A stretch of 64,000 nt of DNA from Minicystis rosea (GCA_001931535.1 CP016211.1:5253573-5317572); one strand, 5' to 3'. Positions 8,205-17,530 are shown, counted from the first letter of the stretch. Notes: a model not told the origin generated them from the letters alone. Program-made: numbers and translations.

Positions 8205-8775
8205 TCCGCGTTGGCGGTCGTGGATCGGCATCGTGGCTCGCTGAAGCCGCGTAGATGGCTTCAAACGAAGTGTTTGGTGCTCCAGCGATCGATCCCGAGG
8301 ATGCTGACGGCGTGACGGGCGTCGAGACGACGAGGTCGCGCGTTGGCGTGGAGCGCGTCGCAGAAGGCATGTCGGGAGCAGGTCCGGCAGCCAGGGCCGA
8401 CTCATCCCATCTATTCGACGGACAGTCCCACTGTGCCGACGCGCACAGCGGTCAGAACAGACCTCCCAGCGCGATGCCTCCGGCGCCCTGCGCGCCCCAT
8501 GGTCGCGGGAACCAGCGCGGCTCACGCTCTTCGCTGGCCTCGTCGGTCCGAAGAGTTGCACGAGCCCGTGGACGAGCGTCTCCATCGCAGGCCTCGGCGA
8601 CGCCCTGCCCTTCGCGTACGCCCCGCCGGCTGGCTGTCTCCGATCCCGGGAGGGCGCGAGATCAGCCGAGATCAGGGGACGTGTGGCCCGCGGGTTCTGC
8701 AGGATGCCGGTCGCCGGTGGTTGCCGCTTGCTCGCCGAAGCGCGGAGCGGGCCCCTGCGGAAGGAAGGCTACACG
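8205..8775. other. Intergenic region with a possible recombinase scrap and an AGATCAG pair
   Basis: No intact gene. On the reverse strand 8261-8400, a frame closing at 8261 reads RHAFCDALHA and VSILGIDRWSTKHFV, reminiscent of the last part of tyrosine recombinases (RHTF and LGH..TT..Y blocks) but degenerate. At 8659-8675 lies AGATCAGCCGAGATCAG, matched again at 11803-11819. The rest shows nothing I can name. Confidence 0.3.
8659..8675. repeat. AGATCAG direct-repeat motif, copy 1
   Basis: AGATCAGCCGAGATCAG: two AGATCAG half-sites separated by 3 bases, about 100 bases upstream of the small lipoprotein. It differs by one base from the motif at 11803-11819. Possible operator pair; significance untested. 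Confidence 0.4.
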
Positions 8776-9117
8776 ATGTTCAAGCACGCTCTGGTTGGGC
8801 TGATGATCGCTTCCGTGTCCCTCGCGGGCTGTAACGTGGGGGGCGACGAGCTTGAGGAGGCCGCGCTCGCGTTCGAAGACCGCGAGGTCAGCGACGGGCG
8901 CGAGCTCGAGAGCGGCGGCGACCAGCTCGCGCTCGAGGGCGCCGCAGAGGCGCCGGACCCGTCGGGGCGTGGGCGCGCCTGCACCCAGTCGGAGTGGAAC
9001 GTCGCCGAGCAGCACGCGGCGCTGAACCACAGCGCGCCTGCGGCCTCGGCGATCGCGTTCGTCACGAGCTGCACCGTCAGCAACGGCTGGATCGTCTACA
9101 CCTACGAGTACCCCTGA
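8776..9117 (+). CDS. Small lipoprotein of unknown function
   Basis: 113 residues from ATG 8776, preceded by AAGGAAGG. The signal peptide ends in a lipobox, LAGC, with Cys at about 19. The mature part is acidic in the middle and has two Cys (ACTQSEW and SCTVSNGW) that could form a disulfide, ending in an aromatic tail VYTYEYP. It is 110 bases upstream of the ATPase regulator on the same strand, and both sit between two copies of an AGATCAG direct-repeat motif. Confidence 0.75.
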   Translation: MFKHALVGLMIASVSLAGCNVGGDELEEAALAFEDREVSDGRELESGGDQLALEGAAEAPDPSGRGRACTQSEWNVAEQHAALNHSAPAASAIAFVTSCTVSNGWIVYTYEYP

Positions 9118-9227
9118 TCGGTACGCCGGCATCGAACGCGGGAGGGCGTCGTCGCGAGCGCGACCCCTCCCCCGCGTCGCGCAATCCGGTTCGTAGAGGC
9201 TCGGCGTTGCGCTAGAAAAGGTCGCGG

Positions 9228-11795
9228 ATGGTCCCCGCGTCACTTCCGCTGACCTTGCGTGCGCCGAACCCGCCTGCGCTCTTCCTGGGTCGAGAGAAGG
9301 AGCGCGAACAGCTCCGCGTCGCGTTCGCGAGGGGTCCCGTCACGCTCGTGAGCGGCGAGCACGGCGTCGGCAAGACCGCGACCGTCTTGCAGGTCTTGCG
9401 CGAGAGCTTCTTCGAGGTGCCGGTCGTCTTCGCGTCCTTCGGCGGGTTGCCGGACGGTGTCGCGCCCGATCGCGAGCTCGTGCGCATCGTCGCCGCCGCC
9501 GCGAGCGTCACCCAGATCGCGTGGGCCTCGGTGCTTCGTGTGCGCGAGAGCCTCCCCGAGGTGTTGCTCGACATGGCCGAGCGCGCGCGGCTCTGGCTCG
9601 TGCTCGACGGGGTCACCGCCGATCCGCTGCTTCGCGATCTCATGAGCGTCGTCTCCCGCTACGCGCGCGAGTCGCGGTGGATCGTGACCGGTGAAGGCTT
9701 CTGCGAGAGCCGCTTCGTCCCCGGACAGAGCCTGCGCCTCGGGCCGATGCCCGACGACCAGCTCGAGACGTTGGCGCACGGGACCGCTGCGAGGTCGCTC
9801 GATCTCGGCAGGGCCGTGGCGGCCTCCCGCGGCAACCCCGGCGCGCTCCTACGCGCCATCGCGTCGGGCGCCGAGCCGGATGTCTCGATCGTCGACCCGA
9901 TGCTCTCGGCGATGCGCGCCCTGGCCGATCGCAACGCCGCGACGGTGCTCGCGTGGCTCGACGAGCACGCCGAGGAAGCGCTGCGCGACGGCTATGCGCG
10001 CAACCTGTACGCGGTTCTGTCGCTCCGGCGCCACGAGCCGGAGCTGGGCCGGTGGTGGATGCGCTGCGCCGCGGAGGTGGGCGATCTGGCGGCGCTGCCG
10101 CACGGCGCCGCGCAGCACGCCTCGCTGAAGGACGCTCTGGTGCTCCTCGAGGCGTTCTTCTCGGGGGGCGATCTCGACCGCTCGCTCCGCGACGCGGAGG
10201 CGCTCGTCGCCCGCGCCGAAGCCGAGGGCGCCCCTCGGATCGCCGGCGAGGCGAAGACGATCGCCGCCCGGTGCCTGGTGATGAAGGGTGAGCTCGCGCG
10301 CGCGCTCGGCCTGGTCGAGTCGATCGCGACGGAGGACGACGAGCTCGCCTGCTTGCGCGACGGTAGCGCCTCGACCGTCCTGGCGCTGATGCATCGTGGC
10401 GACGAGGCGCATGCACGCCTCGAGAGGGTCCGTGCCGGCGCAGTACGCCTTCCCTTCCGCGCGCAGAACCCGATCCTCTTCCGCGCCGCCGACACCCTCT
10501 ACCAGCTCGGCCTGCTCGAGGAGGCGCACGACGTCCTGTCCCAGCTGATGTCCGGCGATCGCGCTCGCTCGCTGTCGTTCCACCACCTCGGGCCGACCCT
10601 CCTGCTGCAGCTGCGAATCGCGATCGACCGAGGTGCCCTGCGCGACGTGGCGGCCCTGGAAGAGCGGCTCGCTCCGTTCGCGCGAGAAGGGACGCTCCAA
10701 CACCCTTTCGCGGGATCCAGCCGGGTGTTCGCGCGCGTGTGGGCGGGCGACTTCGACGGGATCGGCGAGGAAGTGAGCGATTCGCTCCAGGCTGCGCGCG
10801 AGGGAGACCTGCTCGAGGCCCAATCGTCGGCGGCGATGGCTGCGATCGAGGTCGCGCTGGCGCGCGGCACGGACTTGGGCGCCACCCTGCGCGATCCCCT
10901 CGTGCTGTCGTTGCGAAACGAGGCGTCCGCGAGCCCGCTGCTCGAAGAGACACGGAGGCGCGCGCGCCTCCGCCTCGGCGAGCACGTCCCCTCCCCGCCT
11001 CCCGCGGTGCGGAGCATCGAGCACGAGATCGTGGCGCGCCTCGCCGATGCCGAAGCGCACGTGCTGAGGGGCGCCTTTCACGAAGCGACCACGGCCAGCC
11101 GCGCGGCGGTCCAGCACGCCTCGCGCTGGGGCTACGCCTCACGCGAAGCGCACGCGCGCTCGACGCTGACCTTCCTCCTGCTCGCCCAGGGCCGCCGTGA
11201 GGAGGCCGCGCAACAGGCAGCAAGGCTCCGCGAGTCGGCAGAGCGCATGGGGAGCGCGCGTTTCGTCCGCGAAGCCGAGCTGCTCGCGCACCTTTCGCAG
11301 CCCGCCGCCTCGATGCTGAAGCTCGTGGCTTGGGCACGGGACGAAGCCCCCGCCCCGATCGTCGCGCGCTGCGCACGACGCCTGCTCGGGGCGCCCGGGG
11401 GTCCCGACGCCGTCGAGCGCGCACTGTTCGACGCGCTCGTCGGCCACGTCGGCAAGATCGCGCACCTCGCGCCGGGATCCCTCCCGAGCTGGGGCCTCGC
11501 CGACGTCGATCGATCGGTCGTCCTCGACGACGGATCGCGCATCTCGTTCGAGTCCAAACCGCTGCTCTGGCGCCTCCTCGAGGTCCTCTGGGATCACGGC
11601 GGCGAGGCCAGCAAGGAGGAGCTCGTTCGTGAGGGCTGGGCGCAGCCCGACTATCACCCGCTGCGCGACGACAACCGGCTGCACGTCACCATCCGCAAGC
11701 TGCGGGGTCTGCTGATGGATGGCCAGCCCCCCGCTCGCATCCTCACGCGCGACGAGGGCTACGCCCTGGGAGGCACCCCCGTCCGCGTCCGCTAG
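9228..11795 (+). CDS. Large ATPase/TPR regulator with C-terminal winged-helix DNA-binding domain
   Basis: 855 residues. The N terminus has a STAND/AAA-type P-loop (Walker A GEHGVGKT at 43-50) and a Walker B-like LWLVLDGV. A long alpha-helical middle (about 250-740) is Ala/Leu/Arg-rich with TPR-like periodicity. The C terminus (about 765-850) looks like an OmpR-type winged helix: a small domain starting VVLDDGSRISFESKPLLWRL, then ASKEELVREGW, LHVTIRKLRGLL and RILTRDEGYAL. The layout matches signal-responsive ATPase activators (SARP/MalT-like). The upstream lipoprotein gene is a plausible target; that is inference. Confidence 0.85.
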   Translation: MVPASLPLTLRAPNPPALFLGREKEREQLRVAFARGPVTLVSGEHGVGKTATVLQVLRESFFEVPVVFASFGGLPDGVAPDRELVRIVAAAASVTQIAWASVLRVRESLPEVLLDMAERARLWLVLDGVTADPLLRDLMSVVSRYARESRWIVTGEGFCESRFVPGQSLRLGPMPDDQLETLAHGTAARSLDLGRAVAASRGNPGALLRAIASGAEPDVSIVDPMLSAMRALADRNAATVLAWLDEHAEEALRDGYARNLYAVLSLRRHEPELGRWWMRCAAEVGDLAALPHGAAQHASLKDALVLLEAFFSGGDLDRSLRDAEALVARAEAEGAPRIAGEAKTIAARCLVMKGELARALGLVESIATEDDELACLRDGSASTVLALMHRGDEAHARLERVRAGAVRLPFRAQNPILFRAADTLYQLGLLEEAHDVLSQLMSGDRARSLSFHHLGPTLLLQLRIAIDRGALRDVAALEERLAPFAREGTLQHPFAGSSRVFARVWAGDFDGIGEEVSDSLQAAREGDLLEAQSSAAMAAIEVALARGTDLGATLRDPLVLSLRNEASASPLLEETRRRARLRLGEHVPSPPPAVRSIEHEIVARLADAEAHVLRGAFHEATTASRAAVQHASRWGYASREAHARSTLTFLLLAQGRREEAAQQAARLRESAERMGSARFVREAELLAHLSQPAASMLKLVAWARDEAPAPIVARCARRLLGAPGGPDAVERALFDALVGHVGKIAHLAPGSLPSWGLADVDRSVVLDDGSRISFESKPLLWRLLEVLWDHGGEASKEELVREGWAQPDYHPLRDDNRLHVTIRKLRGLLMDGQPPARILTRDEGYALGGTPVRVR

Positions 11796-11802
11796 GTGCG
11801 GC

Positions 11803-11819
11803 AGATCAGTCGAGATCAG
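11803..11819. repeat. AGATCAG direct-repeat motif, copy 2
   Basis: AGATCAGTCGAGATCAG, beginning 8 bases after the ATPase regulator stop codon. 16 of 17 bases equal the copy at 8659-8675, so the pair brackets the lipoprotein-regulator unit. Confidence 0.4.
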
Positions 11820-12057
11820 TGGCTCGGCGCGAGGGGCGCTCGCAGAGGGCGAGGCGGTCGCGGATGGCGGGGCGCCCGCAGAAGGCGCTCGCGGAAGCTA
11901 CGGGCTGGGGTCGTCGAGGGGGGCGCGCCGATCGGGAACGTCTCGCCGAGGGCTTCGCGCACGGAGAGCGCCAGCCCGTGCTCGAGTCGCTGCGTGGCAA
12001 TGACCCGATGGAGCGCGCGCAGTCGTGGCCGGTGAGGAGCGGCCACGCCGCCGAAGA

Positions 12058-13227
12058 TCAGGGGAGCGTCATGGACGCCACGCGCCCGGTCGTCGGCGCG
12101 CCTGCTTCGCTGAATCGATAGGCCGTGAACAGCGTGCTGCCGAGAACGACCGGTGCGCCCGGCGCGTAGTGCTCGGTGCCATCGCCGGCAGGGCCGAAGA
12201 CCCGCTCCGGCGCGGCGCCCGCCTTCTTCGACATCCGCTGGATCACGCGGTCGCCCCAGAAATACAGCTCATCACCGATGATCCGCAGGTTGTCGCCCCC
12301 GGCCGGCCAGGGGCCGAGCGTCTCGCGCCCGACGCCGGGCACGAAGTGATCGAGGGTCCCCCCCGTCGGCGTGAAGCCGGGGAGATACACGCTGCCATCG
12401 GCGTCGACGGCGAGCCTGGGGCCGCTGTCGTGGTAGCGCGTCAGAGGGCCGATGTTCACGAGCGGCTCCGGCGACCCGCCGTTCGTCGAGATCCGCGTGA
12501 GCATGTACGTCTCCGGCTGGCCTGCTTGAGGCGGCGTGTATCGCGCGTAGTACAGGAACCCCTGGGCGGTGCCCCACACGAAGCCCCCTTCGGGATCGAG
12601 CACGACCGTCTCCTTCGTTGCGAGGTCCGTCCTGGCGACGGCCCCGGTGGGCGCGCCGGCGTCGAACTTCTGCCAGTAGATGAAGCCACCGTCGACGGCC
12701 CAGGCATTGTCCGCCGGGCCGTCGACCACGTCGCGCGTGTCGCCCGAGGCCGCGTCGAGCTCGACGAGCTTCTTGCCGATGAACGCTTCGTTCCCCTCGT
12801 TCAAGCGAACGTCGACGTAGATCTTGCCCGCGTGGAGCGGATACCAGTCGCCCACGCGCTCGGCCCAGATCGACGCCGAGGGCCAGGGGTTGTCGCCCTG
12901 GTGGATGCGGGTGACGGCGAAGTCGGCGCGGCCCATCCGGTAGATGTCGAGGCCCGGCGCCGAGAGATCGAGGAAGTAGACGTTGTCGGCGTCGGCGCCG
13001 GTGACCGCGACCTCGTCGTTCAGCCCGCAGGCGAGGAGCGCCTCACCGAAGATCCCGGCGCCGCACGCCGGGTTCTCCGGCGCGGCACCGCCGGTGTGCT
13101 GGCCGCCGTCGCCGGTGTGCTGGCCGCCGGCGCCACCGGCGCCGCCGTCGCCCGGCGAGCCCACGGCGGTGAAGTGGGTGCACGCCGAGATCGCGAGGAG
13201 GAAAAGCAAAGAAAGAGAACGCTTCAT
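12058..13227 (-). CDS. Lipoprotein with propeller-like repeats
   Basis: 389 residues from ATG 13227. The signal peptide MKRSLSLLFLLAISAC ends in a lipobox Cys, followed by a Gly-rich linker with GGQHTGDGG repeats. The mature domain has recurring aromatic/Gly strands of the kind VYFLDL, FIYWQK, GFLYYARYT and ELYFWGD, consistent with a beta-propeller found in many secreted myxobacterial proteins. A surface or periplasmic location is expected; no enzymatic motif is visible. Confidence 0.8.
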   Translation of the reverse strand: MKRSLSLLFLLAISACTHFTAVGSPGDGGAGGAGGQHTGDGGQHTGGAAPENPACGAGIFGEALLACGLNDEVAVTGADADNVYFLDLSAPGLDIYRMGRADFAVTRIHQGDNPWPSASIWAERVGDWYPLHAGKIYVDVRLNEGNEAFIGKKLVELDAASGDTRDVVDGPADNAWAVDGGFIYWQKFDAGAPTGAVARTDLATKETVVLDPEGGFVWGTAQGFLYYARYTPPQAGQPETYMLTRISTNGGSPEPLVNIGPLTRYHDSGPRLAVDADGSVYLPGFTPTGGTLDHFVPGVGRETLGPWPAGGDNLRIIGDELYFWGDRVIQRMSKKAGAAPERVFGPAGDGTEHYAPGAPVVLGSTLFTAYRFSEAGAPTTGRVASMTLP

Positions 13228-13299
13228 GGGCTCAGCTCCGGATTGGTTTTTGGGGAGTCGCTGCTTCTGCACCCCCTTTTCCGGCGGGCCGGCGATCCG

Positions 13300-14081
13300 T
13301 CACGGAATCGATTGGAGGGCGTGATCGACCGCCGCGCTCGACATGCTCGACGGGTGCTCCTTGCCGAAGCGCGCGCCGGCGCGGCGCGCCTCGTCGTGTG
13401 CCCCCTTGGCGACGAGCGCCTGGACCTCGAGCGCGTCGCGTTCCTCCGCGAGCTGCCCACCCGGGAAGCGCTTCTTGTGGCGGGCCACGGCCGCGAGCGC
13501 CTCGTCCGCCCGGCCCCGCGCGAGCGCGGCGCGCGCGGCCTCGATCTCGGCGCGCTCCGCGGCGAGGTCCGTCGCCAGCGAGGAGGGCAGCGCCGCGGCC
13601 CCGCCGGTCGCGCGCGGCGTGGCCGGTGCCGGCGCGCTCGCGCGGGGCGCTGCCGTGGCGGTCGGGCGCGGCGGAGCGGCTTCCGAGCCGTGCGCCGAGG
13701 CGCTCGGCTCGGCGGGCGCGACCACGGCAGGCTTCTCCACGTAGCGCACCTCGATGCGGACCTCCGGCCTGCGCAGCGCGGCGACCGTGCCGCCGCCGGC
13801 CGCGAATGCGAGCGCCGCGACGAGGATGTGGCCCTTGAGCCCGGCCGCGAAAGCCGTGGCCGCGCCGGACGTGGCCGAGCCGGCCTGCGGCCCCGGCCCA
13901 GGGGGCCCGGGCTTGCCGGCGAGCCCTCGTGAGCTGGCGCCCCTCGCGGCTCCGTTGCGAGAGGCACGCCGAGCGTCGCCGAGAGGCGCGACGCGAGCGG
14001 AGCCTGGCGCTCAGCGGGAAACGTGTCCGCGCCGCGCTCCGCGGCGAAGAGATCTTCGAGATCGGGAGGCAGATCGTTCAT
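13300..14081 (-). CDS. Sigma-cassette membrane protein with periplasmic TPR-like domain (interrupted by a frameshift)
   Basis: The gene starts at ATG 14081, 3 bases after the sigma gene stop. The N-terminal frame reads MNDLPPDLEDLFAAERGADT and RLSATLGVPLATEP, then must change frame near 13940-13965. The continuing frame gives a transmembrane segment (HILVAALAFAAGGGTVAAL), an Ala/Pro/Ser linker and a helical tail (AARAALARGRADEALAAVAR, ERDALEVQALVAKGAHDEAR). The tail is homologous in layout and sequence to the intact protein at 61142-62035. It probably acts as an anti-sigma or signal-transducing partner of the sigma factor. The frameshift may be real or an assembly error. Confidence 0.65.
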
Positions 14082-14084
14082 CCT

Positions 14085-14627
14085 TCACCTCGCCGCTTGA
14101 AGGCGCCGCACGGCGGCCGCGAGATCCTCGCGGCCGAGGCGCAGGCGCGAGTACGCGGTGTTGAGAGGGATCCCGAGCGCGGCCGCGATCTCGGGCATGG
14201 GGTGACCATCCAGATCGTGCATCACGATGACCGCCCGGCGATCCGCGTCGAGCGCCTCGAGCCCCCTCGCCAGGAGCCTCCGTTTGTGGCCCTGGTCCAG
14301 GCGCTCGTCCGCGTGTGGGGACTCGTCCGGGAACTGCTGGTCCTCGGCCGGGTCCTCGCGGCGCCTCCGCTGCGTGCGCCGGTGGTTGGCGGCCACGCGC
14401 GCGGCGAAGCCGAAGAGCCAGGCCCGCAGGGACCGGGCCGGATCGTAGTCGCCCCGGTGGCGGTGGACCGCGACGAACACGTCGTGTGTCGCGTCGTCGA
14501 GGTCCGCGGCGCGGACCCCCAGGCGCCGCAGGCTGTTCCACACGTAGCGGACCTCGGCGGTGAAGACCGCCTCGAAATCGAAGCTGTTTCCATCGGTCGC
14601 CACCTCCGAGGCAGATGTCACCTCCAC
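14085..14627 (-). CDS. ECF-like RNA polymerase sigma factor, cassette copy 1
   Basis: 180 residues from GTG 14627 (GTGs at 14621 and 14603 are alternatives). Region 2 is visible as FTAEVRYVWNSLRRLGVRA and DLDDATHDVFVAVHRH, with LRAWLFGFAARVAANHRR for 2.4. Region 4 is RRAVIVMHDLDGHPMPEIAA followed by GIPLNTAYSRLRLGREDL, a classic sigma-70 region 4.2 helix-turn-helix. It sits between the secreted-protein gene (27 bases upstream) and the membrane partner gene (3 bases downstream). The same three-gene order recurs at 61.1-63.6 kb. Confidence 0.88.
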   Translation of the reverse strand: MEVTSASEVATDGNSFDFEAVFTAEVRYVWNSLRRLGVRAADLDDATHDVFVAVHRHRGDYDPARSLRAWLFGFAARVAANHRRTQRRRREDPAEDQQFPDESPHADERLDQGHKRRLLARGLEALDADRRAVIVMHDLDGHPMPEIAAALGIPLNTAYSRLRLGREDLAAAVRRLQAAR

Positions 14628-14653
14628 CCCCTTGTCCGCATCCGGCGTTTCCG

Positions 14654-15706
14654 TCACCGAAAACGAAGCGCGATCTCGGGGCCGATCGCGAGCGACCCGG
14701 CGGGGACGTTCCACAGCACGACGCGGGCCCCGGTCGCGTCCTCGAGGCCGAGCGAGGCCCTCGCCACGTTCGCCAGGGCCTCGGCGAAGAGCCCGAAGCC
14801 GAGGGAGCCGAGCTGGTAGCCGACGCGCCCGCGGACCCCCAGCCCGCCGACGACGTCGACCTGCGACCGCTCGACGGGCAGGCCGACGCCGCTCGAGAAC
14901 AAGGGCCCGGCGCCGCCGACGAGGCAGAGCGCGCCGTCGAAGCCACGGTCCGGCGCCCGGGGCGCCGCGTGCGCGCACGCGGCGGCGAGGAAATAGAGCA
15001 TCGAGGCCCGGAGGCCGCCTCCGCCGGCCATCCGGTAGGTGGTCGGGAGGTCGAACCGGAAGTCGATGTCGAACGAGAACTGACCCACGCGCACGCCGGC
15101 GCCGGCGCGCGGCCCGCCGCTCGGGCTCGGCGTCGTGCCCAGCGAGAGCTGCGCGCCCGCGCGGAGGTACGGCGTGACGGGCGGGCCCGGGCGGGCGCTC
15201 GGTGGCTCCGGCCGCGGGCGCACGGGAGCCGCAGGCGCCGGAGGCGGCGGCGAGGCAGGGGGTGAAGGCGGCGGCGGTGCTGGCGGTGGGGGTGGCGCGG
15301 GCGGCGGGGGCTGGTGGGCGCCGATGGGGTCCAGCGCCAGGCTGGTCGCGAGGGCGAGCGAGCGGACGAGCTCCTCGCACGCGCCCACCGCCACGGTGAG
15401 CGTCTTCTTCTGCGGCGTCGCCGCGCCCTCGCGGAGCACGTCGACGTCCCCGACGAGCTTCTGCCCCTCGCGGCGCACGCGCACCACGACCCGCGTTTTG
15501 CCGCCCCTCTGGAAGGGGTCGTAGCCGAGGTGCGCCATCACCTCGGTCCGGAACGCGGCCGCGTCCGGGCACGCGGTGACGTCGATGTCGCGCGCGTACT
15601 CGAGCTCCGCCGCCGGAGGCTCGGCGGCGGCGCCCCCGGGCCAGAGGAGCACGGCGGCGAGCAAGCCCGCTCCGACGCGGGCGCCGGCGGTCCCGAGCGG
15701 CGACAT
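14654..15706 (-). CDS. Sigma-cassette secreted/outer-membrane protein
   Basis: 350 residues from ATG 15706. A signal peptide (AGLLAAVLLWPGGAAAEPP) precedes a small domain with paired Cys (VTACPDAAAF and VGACEELVRSLALATSLAL), then a long proline-rich linker (about residues 133-180). The C-terminal ~170 residues alternate polar and hydrophobic residues in Gly-rich strands (TPYLRAGAQLSLG, FSFDIDFRFDLP, GGLGVRGRVGYQLGSLGFGLF) and end in ALRFR, suggesting an outer-membrane beta-barrel. The N-terminal domain resembles that of the gene at 62660-63612. I infer a cell-envelope sensor or effector for the neighbouring sigma factor. Confidence 0.75.
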   Translation of the reverse strand: MSPLGTAGARVGAGLLAAVLLWPGGAAAEPPAAELEYARDIDVTACPDAAAFRTEVMAHLGYDPFQRGGKTRVVVRVRREGQKLVGDVDVLREGAATPQKKTLTVAVGACEELVRSLALATSLALDPIGAHQPPPPAPPPPPAPPPPSPPASPPPPAPAAPVRPRPEPPSARPGPPVTPYLRAGAQLSLGTTPSPSGGPRAGAGVRVGQFSFDIDFRFDLPTTYRMAGGGGLRASMLYFLAAACAHAAPRAPDRGFDGALCLVGGAGPLFSSGVGLPVERSQVDVVGGLGVRGRVGYQLGSLGFGLFAEALANVARASLGLEDATGARVVLWNVPAGSLAIGPEIALRFR

Positions 15707-16033
15707 GCCGGCACGATCCCCGGGAACCGCGGCGCTTGTCAACGCGCGGCGGGGAGCGCCGCGCCGAGATCCTGCCGATCGACGAGCGGCATCGCGGACG
15801 TAGGAAGAAGCGCTTTCAGCACATCGACGAACACGCGTGCTGCGCCCGCGCACACGGCGGACACATCCGCGCGAGCGGGTGCATCCCCCGACACACGACG
15901 CCGCACCTGTGCCCAAGGACGAAAATCGTCACCGGCCCAGAGCGATGGAGTGACGAAACGCGACATCCCGATCGATGCGCCTCGCCGATATCCCGAAGAA
16001 ACGCGAGGGTACGGCCCGTGCAAGGCACGCGAC
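15707..16033. other. Divergent intergenic region
   Basis: 327 bases between two divergent genes, expected to carry both promoters. I see no gene and no clear operator. Confidence 0.4.
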
Positions 16034-17530
16034 GTGCGACGGCTCTCGACAACCTTCCTCGGCTCCTTCTCTCTTGCGGTCCTTGCTTGCGCGCCATCGG
16101 TGGAGACGACGCCGAGCGGCGGCGCCGGAGGAGGGACGTCGATCGGCGGCGCGGGCGGTGGAACGACGGTGGGCGGCGCGGGCGGTGGGACCACCACATC
16201 GACCGGCGGCGCGGGCGGCGCTGCGATCACCGACGCGCCGTGGAGCAGGCGATTCGGCACACCCGACCTCGCCACCGAGGTGTTCACCGGCGGCGTGGCC
16301 GGCGACGACGGTGTCTTCGCCGTGACGCAGGAGAGCGCGAAGAACGACGACAACACGTGGCACGACGTGAGCCCGCGTCACCTGCTGCGCTTCGACCCGC
16401 TCGGCAACGTCGTTTCGGATTGGAGCATCGACAGGCTCGGCCGCGTCGCGGTGGCCCCCGATCAGAGCCTCATCGTCACGTTCGACATCATCGGTGGCTC
16501 GTCCACCGATTTCCTCGGCAAGCCCGTCTCGTGCGAAGCCGACTGGTGCACGGGCATCGCGCGCGTCGACGCGAACGGCACGCCCGTATGGATTCGCACC
16601 CTCGAAGCGAACGGCGCTCAGGCCGGGGTGACCACCGACCAACTCCGCATCGCCGAAAACGGGCGCATTGTGATGACAGGCCTGTTCAACGCGAAGCTCG
16701 ATATCGGGACGAGCTCGCTGGACTCCGGTCCGACGACCGGCCTCTTCGTCGCCGAGCTGACGCCCGACGGCGCTCCCGCGTGGGCCCGGGCCATCCGCTT
16801 CTTCTATTCGGGGGGCTCCCAAGGGTGGTTTTACCTCCGCATGGCTACCTCGAGCGCCGGCGACGTGGTCATCGGTGGCACGAGCGAGGCGCCCATCGAC
16901 TTCGGCGACGGCGTCATGCTCCCGGTGAGCACCCAAAGCGGGTTCTTTGCGCGCTACGACGCGTCGGGCACCGTCGTCCAACGCGGCAGCATCCCCGCGC
17001 CCCAGAACGGAGAGCCCATCACCGTGGCCATCGACACGATGGGCAACACCACCATCGCGGCCTGGTCTCGCGGCGCGTTCGATCTCGACGGCACCACCCT
17101 CGGAGCTCCCGGCGAGACGCGACTCCACCACATCAAGCTCGATTCGAACGGTGCACTCCTCGGCAGCCAGGTGCTCATCGACGGCGAGGACGGGCTCGGA
17201 TCGCTGGCCATGGCCATCGACGCGACCAATCAAACGTGGTTGTGCACGACGCTCTCGACCCCGCTCACGGTGGGCGGTGCCGCGCTGACGCCCGTCTCGA
17301 CAAGCGACATCTTGCTCTTGAAGCTCGATCCCTCGGGCAACGTCCTCTCACGACGACAGTTCGGAACGACCGGGCGTAGCGGCTGCATCGGCGTGCGTCT
17401 CGGCCCTACCGGCGTCCCCGTGCTCGCCGGCATGACGACGGGCAGCATCGATTTCGGGCAGGGGTTGCTCCAGACGACCGGGCTCCGAGATGGGCTCATC
17501 GCCAAGCTCGGCCCGAGCGACACGCTTTGA
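16034..17530 (+). CDS. Lipoprotein with Gly-rich linker and propeller-like domain
   Basis: 498 residues from GTG 16034. The signal peptide (STTFLGSFSLAVLAC) ends in a lipobox. The linker repeats GGAGGGT units (27-base repeats around 16120-16220). The mature domain repeats blocks of the form FARYDASGTVVQRG, LHHIKLDSNGALLGSQ and LLLKLDPSGNVLSRRQFG with strands such as VLAGMTTGSIDFG, which is the pattern of SBBP-like beta-propeller repeats in Myxococcota surface proteins. No enzymatic residues visible. No in-frame ATG exists nearby, so GTG is used. Confidence 0.8.
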   Translation: MRRLSTTFLGSFSLAVLACAPSVETTPSGGAGGGTSIGGAGGGTTVGGAGGGTTTSTGGAGGAAITDAPWSRRFGTPDLATEVFTGGVAGDDGVFAVTQESAKNDDNTWHDVSPRHLLRFDPLGNVVSDWSIDRLGRVAVAPDQSLIVTFDIIGGSSTDFLGKPVSCEADWCTGIARVDANGTPVWIRTLEANGAQAGVTTDQLRIAENGRIVMTGLFNAKLDIGTSSLDSGPTTGLFVAELTPDGAPAWARAIRFFYSGGSQGWFYLRMATSSAGDVVIGGTSEAPIDFGDGVMLPVSTQSGFFARYDASGTVVQRGSIPAPQNGEPITVAIDTMGNTTIAAWSRGAFDLDGTTLGAPGETRLHHIKLDSNGALLGSQVLIDGEDGLGSLAMAIDATNQTWLCTTLSTPLTVGGAALTPVSTSDILLLKLDPSGNVLSRRQFGTTGRSGCIGVRLGPTGVPVLAGMTTGSIDFGQGLLQTTGLRDGLIAKLGPSDTL

